NCBI RefSeq assembly: GCF_027172205.1
Contig: NC_070606.1
Span: forward strand, 95,366,534 to 95,430,533
Source of the DNA: Podarcis raffonei
Lineage: Eukaryota > Chordata > Lepidosauria > Squamata > Lacertidae
Direction: 5' to 3'
Length of the DNA: 64,000 nt
In this document: one piece after another, positions 10,601 through 21,100 of the stretch
Layout: every line of letters starts with the position of its first letter
Position numbering within the stretch: the first letter of the stretch is position 1
Notes under the pieces: generated by a model
Database searches by the model: none
What the model saw: the letters and a program-made list of their open reading frames with translations, nothing else
Told to the model about the DNA's origin: nothing
Program-made: the position numbers and the translations under genes

Positions 10601-13600
10601 CGGTGGGTGACAAAGCCCTTGTTTTTTGCATTGATTTGATGTGGAATGACCCTTTCCCTAAATAGGGCTGCCTTCAGATGTCTTCTAAAAGTCAGATAGT
10701 TATTTATTTCCTTGACATCTGATGGGAGGGCGTTCCACAATAACCGCTTCTCACAGTGAGGGAACCGCCAGAAGGCCCTTGGCGCTGGACTGCAGTGTCC
10801 GGGCTGAACGATAGGGGTGGAGATGCTCCTTCAGGTATACTGGGCCAAAGCCATTTAGGACTTTAAAGGTCAGCACCAACACACTGAATTTTGCTGGGAA
10901 ATGTACTGAAAGCCAAGTAGGTCTTTCAAGATTTCAATTTTCTCATCATAACGAATCTTATCTGGCTTGTTTGCATCACCAATAATCATTTTTTAAATAT
11001 ATAATGCCAGATTGATTGGCTGTATGATTACCCTGTATTTAATTTTGGGGGAGCAAATCCATATACATTATTCAGGGATATATAAGAAAAGAAAAACTTT
11101 TTGTATACATTATATTAGCTGCAATATTCTAAAATACGTTTGTGAATTACTTTTTTACATATGGGATGACTTTATATTTGACTATGAATTTAATATTCTA
11201 TAAATTTATATGTATATTCTATACACTGTATTTACTCGATTGTAATGCATACCTTTTTTTGGCCAAATAACGTCATGAAAATTAGGGTGTGCATTAGATT
11301 TGATGGCACATTTACATTCACCAGCAAATACGTTTTTGGTTTCAAGGTTTTGAAAATTGAGGTGCACATACTGTATGTATATGTAAATGTCTCCCATAAA
11401 ACAAAATGATTTCTATTAACTAATATATTGTTATAAGTAGAGTGGGGAGATCTTCCATTAAACCCAAGAAATTGATGAATGTCAGAATCTAGCTAATATT
11501 GGGGATATGAATGCAAAACACAATCTGCAGAACTGTGCCACACAAGGAATCCCTGGGCTGGCTTATGGGAACCAGCTTGACCAGGGCTAGTTAAGAACAA
11601 AAACATTAATAAACAAAGGTGTGGATGGCTTGTAATTAGCACATCAAAGGAAGGTTCTCAGGTCTGTGCTCACAGGCTGGCCTCACAGGAGAAATGTTGC
11701 TCTAAAAAACTAGGCTTGGGATAGCAGATGGATGGGGAGGAGTTGCTTGGAGCAAAGGTGTGTTAGGAAGAAGAAGGAGAACAAAGACAGTACCTTGGAC
11801 GAGAGCCTTGGACTATAGTGCTACACTGCTGCGGGGAACAAGCCACCCCAGAGATGACCATCCTGTAAGATCTGGACTCCCACAATTCAAATTCAGTTGC
11901 AAATATGCGAATAAATCATTTTTCTTAAAGCTACAACAGTTTCCACTACATCCTGATTCTCAAAATAGCACAGACCCTGTGGGAGTGCCTGGAACCTCCT
12001 TGGCATCTTGCCACAGCAGCTTGGCAGAGATTGGAGGTGGCCCCCAACCTTTTAACAATATAAAGAATTATAAGGGCTATAAGAAACCCACCCTGGATTG
12101 AGAAAATCTAAGCAACTATTAGCCAGTTTTGAATCCGAGCACTGCCAGGGCCACTGCTGCACAGAAAAGCACCTGTGAGCTGCTGCAGCCACCACCACCT
12201 CACCTGGTGCTTGTGAGCAGGACCTACCACAGGGGAGGAGGGTCAACTCCTGCCTGAGTATCACTCCTTCAGGGATGTGTTCTGCAAGAAGGAACCAGCA
12301 AAGTTGCCATGGCACCAACTATATTGCTGTGTGATTGAGCTATTCCTGGGGGCGCCCTTCCCTTGGAGCTGCCTCTACCCAACGTCTGAGGCTGAGCTTA
12401 CACTTCTGTAGTAGTTCCTGGATAATGATTTGGCAACAGGCTTCTTGCAGTCACTGAAGGTGCTGGATGGTGCCCCAGTAGTGTTTGTCAAGAAGAAGTG
12501 GGCAGTGGAGCTGAAGGTAAAAAAGGGTAAAGGATCCCTGGACAGTTGAGTCCGGTCAAAGGCGACTATGGGGTTGCGGCGCTCATCTCGCTTTCAGGTC
12601 GAGGGAGCCGTGACGGAAGCCAGAGAGCACGGAAACACTGTTTACCTTCCCGTCACAGTGGTACCTATTTATCTACTTGTACTGGTGTGCTTTCAAACTG
12701 CTAAATTGGCAGAAGCTGGGACAAAGCAATGGGAGCTCATCACCAACCTTCCAATCAGCAAGCCCAAGATACTCAGTGGTTTAGACCACAGCACCAACTG
12801 CGTCCCTTTAGTGGAGCTGAAACCTTGCTTGGATTATAGAAACCTCAACCTGATCAAATCCCCACTTGGTACCCATTGCCTCTCTGAACGGTTTTCCTTT
12901 GCCCCACTCCTTTCCCATGGAAGACTCATTCTTTAGTGCTAAATCGGAGCAAATGTCAATCTGAATAAAATCTAAACTTCTGTTTGTTCTGACTGAGCAG
13001 GGGGCGGGCAGCAGAACAAGATTTAGTGTGGGTAAGTCCTCAGTCTCACAACAACTGGATAGCCTTGAAATACACTCTGTTGTGGCGAAAAAGAAGCCTT
13101 TGCCAGCTCACTGAATGCCTGTGGCAATGGGCTATAGTCACAAAAGCTTGTAATAATCTGCTATATTTTAACATGACGGTTCTCTTTTCTACTTTGATGC
13201 TAATGGCAGCTGCCTAAGCAATATGGAGACATTTACAATGTATGGCTCGGACGTTATCCTGTGGTAGTACTGTCTGGATTCCAAACGGTGAAAGAAGGCC
13301 TTACAAACTCACCAGAAGTCTTGTCTGAACGACCGGTGACCCCTTTCCTGAAAGCTGTATTTAAAAAAAAGGGTAAGTTGTTGAGAAGGCTGATGGGTTT
13401 TGCTGGCCCTATCTCCAGAGAAGAGTATAAAATCAAACTTTGACTATGCCCATCAACCGAAGCTCTTTCCAACAGCAGAGGTCTTCAAAGAAGTCATTGC
13501 ACTGCATTTACCAGCTTGGTCATTAGGCACTAAGATTGCCACAAAATGTGGTTCATAGGCTAGGCTCTTGTGCAAAACTCAGAAGTCAACAAAGGTGATA

Positions 13601-16600
13601 TGAACTTATGATAACACTTTTTGTGGGAATCTTGGGAAGGTACTGAAAGAGGAAGTCTTGCTGATTTGAAAGGAAGAAGTGACTCTTCCGTGCATGAGAA
13701 GTAGAGTGAAGGAATTAGTGGTGAATATATTCTGATTTCATTAATCCTTTGATGCCTCCTCAATGCTACATGACTGCTGTCCAGAGGGACTAAAGTGCAA
13801 AAAAGTGGAACCAAAATAAACTAGAAGAAAAAAATTATAGGATTTCAGCAGAAAGTTATAGGATATACACTTATTGGAAATGAAGCAGTCTCTTCTTTTT
13901 ATGTTTAGGTTCTTTTCTTTATTGATTTGGCTTTTTATGAACCTTATTTTTTGATAGTTTTCTATAAGTATTACTTATATGCAGGAATTAATATTTGAAC
14001 ATATATATCTGTGATAAAGGAAGACGTTTACAGAGAACTGAGGATTAGAAAAAGAAGGGATCTGTGGAAGACAAATCAGAGAGGGTTTTCTCAGGGTGTG
14101 AGGCTGAGGAACGGGGAGACCTCCCAGGTGGGAGATGGGGGGAATCAACTCTCGGTATTCTTTTCTTGATATGTTGCCTTTTCTTATCTTTCTATAAAAG
14201 AGTTTGGATTTTATTGCTTAATATGTTAAAACTTTTTTTAAAAACTCTATTAAAAGAAAAGGAAATGAAGCAGTGTGACCACCTCAATAACATAACAATC
14301 ACAAATAATCATGAATGCACCATTAAAAGGATATCTGGAAGGATCCTGTGTGCTATATTGAAATAAGTTCCAGTGCTTGAAGGCAAGATAGAGTGATGGC
14401 CTCTTAGGCATTTTCTGAAGAGTACAGTGCTGGTGAATATCACTTTACTAGACAGATTCTGTGCCAGTCTTGCAGTTCTTAAGCTGTGAAAGAATGGCAT
14501 CTCTGAAATGCACAGGCATTATCTGCACTAAATTTGGTCTCATCTTGATTGACTGACAATTTTAAAAATATGGCATTTTTGTGAGTAATGTTTTCTCATT
14601 GATTCCTTCCTGTTTTAGGTTTGGTCTTTTCAAATGGTCACACCTGGAAGCAGCAGAGACGGTTCAGTGTCATTACTATGCGGAAGCTGGGTCTGGGGAA
14701 GAAAGGCATGGAGTTCCAAATACAAGAGGAAGCCCATCGTCTTGTGAAGGTCTTTGCACATGCAAAAGGTATGTGATATTACCGTATTTACATGAATCAA
14801 ATCACCCTCCAATCTAATGAAGACCTCAGTTTTCAAAACCTTGAAACCAACAAAGTATTTGCTGGTGAATGCAAATGTGCCATCAAATCTAATGTGCACC
14901 CTAATTTTCACACTGTAATTTGGCCAAAAAAGGTGCACATTACATTCACGTAAATATGGTAAGTAATGATGCTGATACCTATCCCAGTTTGCAGAGATCT
15001 TTATGCACAATCTCTGCACATTTTGGAATGGAATTTCATACATTTTCACTTTTATTCAAATATTTTTAAAATAGCAATTGATCCTAGCAGCTTTCTGAGA
15101 TATAAATGTAAATGATTTCATTTGCAGGGCAGCCACATGATTTTTCACTCCTCATCACTAATGCAGTGTCCAGCTTGATATGTGTTTTGGCTTTTGGATA
15201 CCGATTTTCTCTTGAAGATGAAAAATTCCAAAAATTGATTGATGCCGTTGATTGCCTCTTGAAAGATTCAAATACCTTACTTCACTTGGTGAGTAGACTT
15301 TTGATTCCCAGAGGCCCTAACTCAAATAAGCATTCACAGAACATTTTGGCAGTACTCCTTAATCTTAGGGCTCATCTACACTTCCATTTATCCTGCAGGT
15401 TTCTCCCCCTGGAAAACCTGCTGTTCGCCACTGAATTGGAACAATTGTCAGTTGCTTCTTCTGTGAGTTGATGTTCCAATTCAGTGATAAACAGTGGGTT
15501 TTCCTGGGGAAAGTGGCAGGAAAATGAAAAACCATTTGGATCCGTGTCTAGAAAGCAGGGCACAAGCAGAAGTATGCATGAGCCCTCAGAGTACTCGATT
15601 CATTGCAGGGATATGTGGATTTAAATCCGGGTTGGATGGCCCGTCTTGTATGCCTCCTTCCAGCAACTTCTGCAGCCAAGCTGATACCAAGGAAGGAAAG
15701 TCCACAACCTCCTGAGGGCGTCCATTCCACTGTTAAACAGCTCTTGCTGTCAGAAAGTTCTTGATGATATTCAGTCAGAATCTCCTTTCTTGAAAATTGA
15801 AGCCATTGATTCAAGTCCTACCCTATTATTATACTCAGCAGGGTATAATAATAATGATTGCTAATGATAATGATAACAATTAGCACTATTTTTCTAGAAA
15901 AAAAGGTGCCACAACTCACCATTAACGCCTCCCTTGTTCTCTTATAATGGCAATGGTGCCAAGCTGAGAGGTGCCGGAACTGAGTTCTAGTGAGTTTCAT
16001 CTGAAAAAGAAGCCATGATGATGATGATGATGATGATGATTGGAGAAAACAAGCTAGCTCCATTTTCTTTGTGACAGCTACAAATTCACCTGTTACCTCA
16101 TTCAACCCATGCTTTATGAGTTTTGTCGCAAGAATATCACGGGTGACTTTGTCAAAAGCCTTACTGAAATCAAGATACGCTATAACCACAGCATTCTCCT
16201 GATTCACCAAGCTTGTAACTCTATCAAAAAGAGAAATGAGATTCATTTGGCATGGCTTACTTTTGAGAAACCCATGCTGGGTCTTAGTAATCACAGCATC
16301 CTTTACTAAGTGCTCACAGACCGACTGCTGAATGAATGAATGTTGCACTAAACTCTTTGCAACAAAAATGAGCCAAAATGTGAAAATAATTCACCTTAGC
16401 ACTGTGTCCTTAAGCTTTGATAGTTCACATAAATTTAATACATATATACCTCACTTTTCTCTAAAGTATTCAAAGAGGCTAAAGAGAAACCAGGAATGAA
16501 CAAAAAAACCCCACAAAGCTTCAGAAGCAATATAATCATAACTGCAACACCTATTAAAAACTTATTAAAATAATATGTAGCAGAATCAGAACAGACAGGT

Positions 16601-18121
16601 TAGTTAAGTTCAGAACACAGCAGCATCCATCCATCAACAGATCATCTTCAGAACCATGTTTATTCACTTAAACAGAAAAGTTTAGGAGGAACTACCTAGA
16701 AAGGGTATTTCATGTTTTTGCTGCCACTATGGGAAATTCTCCAAGATTTCTGCCAGCTGCTATATTTCTAATGGTGATGGGACCCAGAGCAGGGCTCAGA
16801 GATGGAAGTTGTGGTTCTGAAAGGAGAATACAGCTTTAGGGACCCTGGTCCTGGGTCATGAAGGGCTTAAAAATACATAAGAATGGTGTAAAACGAATGT
16901 TATATGAACTGACTGCTGGCAGCTGCTTTTTGTACTGGTTAAACATCCCAACCTGTCTTCTAATGTGGTCCTATTTAGTATGCCCAATTCACTGCCAGCT
17001 GAAGTGATGTAAAAGCACTCTGCCACCTGCCACCCAGGAGTAACTCTGGGTCAAAGAGCGCCCACAGACATTTAGCCACAGCCTCAATAATAATCCAGGC
17101 CATGATGCTGAAGTGCCAGTCCAAATGAGTTTGTTGACAGACCTTGTTACCTAACCATTTTGTGGTAGTGACTTGTGGTTTTTGCTTTCTCCTCCTCTGC
17201 AGCTGTATGAAGTCTTCCCATGGCTCATGAAACATTTCCCAGGGCCTCATAGGAAGTTATTTGCCTCTGCAGACTTGGTACTTTCATTTGCAAAGGAGGA
17301 GTTAGAAAGGCATAAAGAGCAACGAAAGGATGAGCCGCAGGATTTCATTGATTTCTATCTACTTCAGATGGAGAAAGTAAGCATCCACTGTCAACTCCAG
17401 GCACTTGGGGCCTGTCCACACTACAATGTGTGTTTGTCTGAGTTCCCACTTACCGTATTTTTTGCTCTATAAGACTCACTTTTTCCCTCCTAAAAAGTAA
17501 GGGGAAATGTGCGTGCGTCTTATGGAGCGAATGCAGGCTGCACAGCTATCACAGGAGCCAGAACAGCAAGAGGGATTGCTGCTTTCACTGCGCAACGATC
17601 CCTCTTGCTGTTCTGGCTTCTGAGATTCAGAATATTTTTTTTCTTGTTTTCCTCCTCCAAAAACTAGGTGCGTCTTGTGGTCTGGTGCATCTTATAGAGC
17701 AAAAAATACGGTACTTGTGTAGTCCAGATGAAGTTACCCTCAAACAGCACCTGTCTTGATTCTTTCCCTCTGTAAATTTGGGTGTACCTAATACAGGGAT
17801 AATTCAATATACAGTTGTACCTTGGTTCTCAAAGGGAATCCATTCCGGAAGTCTATTCAACTTCCAAAACGTTTGAAAACCAAGGTGCAGCTTCTGACTG
17901 GCTGCAGGAACTTCCGGATTTGCGGCATTTGGGAGCCAAGACATTTGAGTCACAAGGCGTTCAACAACCAAGGTACGACTGTATTGGGGGAAATTGGACT
18001 TTAAACCACTTCATTTGGGGTCATAGATGATTTATCGTGATGGTTTTGGTTGGGTGGATCAATAATCACTTTTTGCTGCTCAGAGTGGCTGGGGAAGCCC
18101 AGCCAGATGGGCGGGGTATAA

Positions 18122-18163
<42 letters not shown>

Positions 18164-21100
18164 TCCTTTCAGCCTCCTTTTCTAGTCCAGCCAGCTTGAT
18201 TTCATTTTGGGGTGGGGTGGGGTGGTCAGACAACAAAGCCACAGAACCATTCAGAAGTGTAGAAAGTCCCTGATCTGCTCTGAGATGCCTTGTTAGTGGT
18301 GTGATCTGATTCAGAAAAACATTTCCAAGATCACCCCAGTTCACCTTGTAATTTCAGGTACGCAAACAGACAATGCAAACCACTATTAAATAAGTTTGGA
18401 AGAGGACACCCATAAACTTATTATCTCTTATTCTGCATGTCTTCAGAAGGGTGTTGGAGAGATCCTTTCCTACTCCAATCCATGACTATGTCCAAGTATC
18501 TTCCTGCACACTCACCTGCAAAACATATTATTAGGTGTTGCAATAGGAAGACACCCCCCCACCCCAAGGTCAGATAGATTTTGTGTGGCCTGTAAATAAT
18601 TCCAACATTTCACCTTTTCCCATTATCGTCAATAGAGCAAGGATGACCCCAACTCTACCTTTGATGAAGAGAACCTGGCAGAGTGTGTTCTTGACCTCTT
18701 TGTCGCAGGGACAGAGACGACTGCTGCTACTCTGCAATGGGGACTGCTCCTCATGGTGTCTTATCCAGATGTTCAAGGTGAGGGAGAACTTTGCAATGGA
18801 AGCAAGCACCTCCCTAGATCCCTGTAGGGAAGAGCTTAGATTTATCTGCTTTTTTTAGTAGCAGGTTGTGATTCTTCCAAGGTGTCATAATGGGTGGATG
18901 ACAAATATATGTTCATAGTCTGAGCACAATTATTTTCTCAAGAGCAACCATCCTCTACAGTTTAGTTGCTGTGTGTTTCTCAGATTAAAACTAGTGGATT
19001 TTAAAATACGGTAAAGCTTAATTTCCCACTTTTTCCTGCAGATAAAGTCTACAAGGAGATGGAAGATGTTTTAGGTTCCACCCTTCCCATTTGCTATGAA
19101 GATCGAAAGAAACTGCCTTACACCAATGCGGTGATGCATGAAATTTTGCGTGCAAAATATCCCTTATTAATTGGGATTCCCAGGCGAAGTGCAAAGGATA
19201 TGGAAATGCATGGTTTTCACATTCCAAAGGTACAGGATATAGATAAGGCAACAGCTGTATATTTTGAAAGCAAAGAGCACCTGATAGTGGCACTTTAAAT
19301 GCACACATGTAGCACAAAATCTGAGGGAGAAGGATCTCCCCTCTCTCTCGAAAAAAATATCTGAAGATTAATAACCTGAAAGTTAAAAAATTCTATTATG
19401 ACAAATACAAGGAACAGACTATTGCATAAGTGATCTGGAATGAGAGGATGAAACCCAAACACATAACTAGTTTTATCAAGATACATATAATCATAGAATT
19501 GTAGAGTTGGAAGGGACGCTGAGGGTCATCTAGTCCAACTCCTTGCAATACAGGAATCTCAACTACAACATCCATAACAGATGGTCATCTAACCTCCAAA
19601 GGCATAAAAACTTGCAAGGAAAGTATCCAGTACAAGAATCCCTGGACCTGCTTTCCTATAATTTGGCAGGCTTTTTCCACCTGTGAGGGATTAGCATGCA
19701 TGCCAATCTCATTCCCTTCTGTTAAAAGGGAAAGAAAAGTTATATAATTCCCAACAACAAATAGAAGCAGAAGGAGAGTAGCCTCAAACACGCCCTGTGC
19801 TGAACTCAGCAGCCTCTGATGTGCCTTGGGCTGACACACACTATATTCTGATGCACCAAATCAGAATTAGAATTAAATATTGTGATTATTGTACACCATA
19901 AATATAGACTGTATCTTGGTATGTTAGAAATGTGTTAAGATTGATTACTGCGGCAGTGAATGGCAAAACTGTTTTGTGCTGGTCCAGACACATTCTGAGC
20001 CAACTGTTTCTTCTTTTCAGAGGACACTTGTTTTTACAGATCTGAACTCTGTTCTTGTCGATCCCACGCGATGGGAAACACCTGAAGAGTTCAACCCGCA
20101 CCATTTTTTGGACACGGATGGAAATTTTAGGTCTAGAGAAGAATACCTGCCATTTGGAGCAGGTAAATGTAGAAATAATCATGGCCATATTTAGTAGCTT
20201 GTTTCAAACAAGCGAATGGTCAAAGGTGATTAAACAGAGGGAGGGCCATGAATGGATCCCCTGTGGTTTAAAAATCAGGTTGGAGTGATAGTGTTGAGAG
20301 AGCAATGAATTTAACATTCTTCTTCCACACCATTTTCAATCCAATCTGAATTCTCCCTCCATAGAGTAGGGGTATCTCTCCAGATGTTGTTGGGCTACAA
20401 CGTCCATCATCCATGACTCTTGCCCATGCTGGCTGGAGCTGACAGGAGTTGTAGTGGCACTTGGAGGGTAACACATTGGCTATCCCTGCTTTGGCGCAAA
20501 CAGCATCTCTGGAAGAGCAATTTAGTTTAGGGAAATGGTTTAAGAGGGGAAGGGTTAAAATCTTCACTCTCCTAGAATTAAAGCCCCAATCAGAATTGGG
20601 GGATCCAGTGGCTATATATATTTATCTATTGCAGTTTTCTTCCTTTTTTATTTACAAAATTATATACTGAAAGTTTCATAAAATTCCAAAAATTATTAAC
20701 ATAAAATGATGAACTAGTTATAAACTGTAACTCTGTTGTAAATTGCATCCACTTCCATGTACAAAATATTTTTTTTCTCTATGGCTGCTGCAGAAGGTGA
20801 GCCCAGAACAACCAGCTGCTCCAGCCTCTTCTCGCTCTCTTTCCATCTCTCTCTCTCCATTTCTTCTTTTTGTTGTAAGGAGCATCGCACCCCATAGTCG
20901 CCTTTGACCGGATCTCCATCGTGAGAGCCAGTGTGGTGTAGTGGTTAAGAGCGGTAGTCACGTAATCTGGGGAACTGGGTTCGCGTCTCCGCTCCTCCAC
21001 ATGCAGCTGCTGGGTGACCTTGGGCCAGCCACACTTCTTTGAAGTCTCTCAGCCCCACTCACCTCACAGAGTGTTTGTTGTGGGGGAGGAAGGGAAAGGA

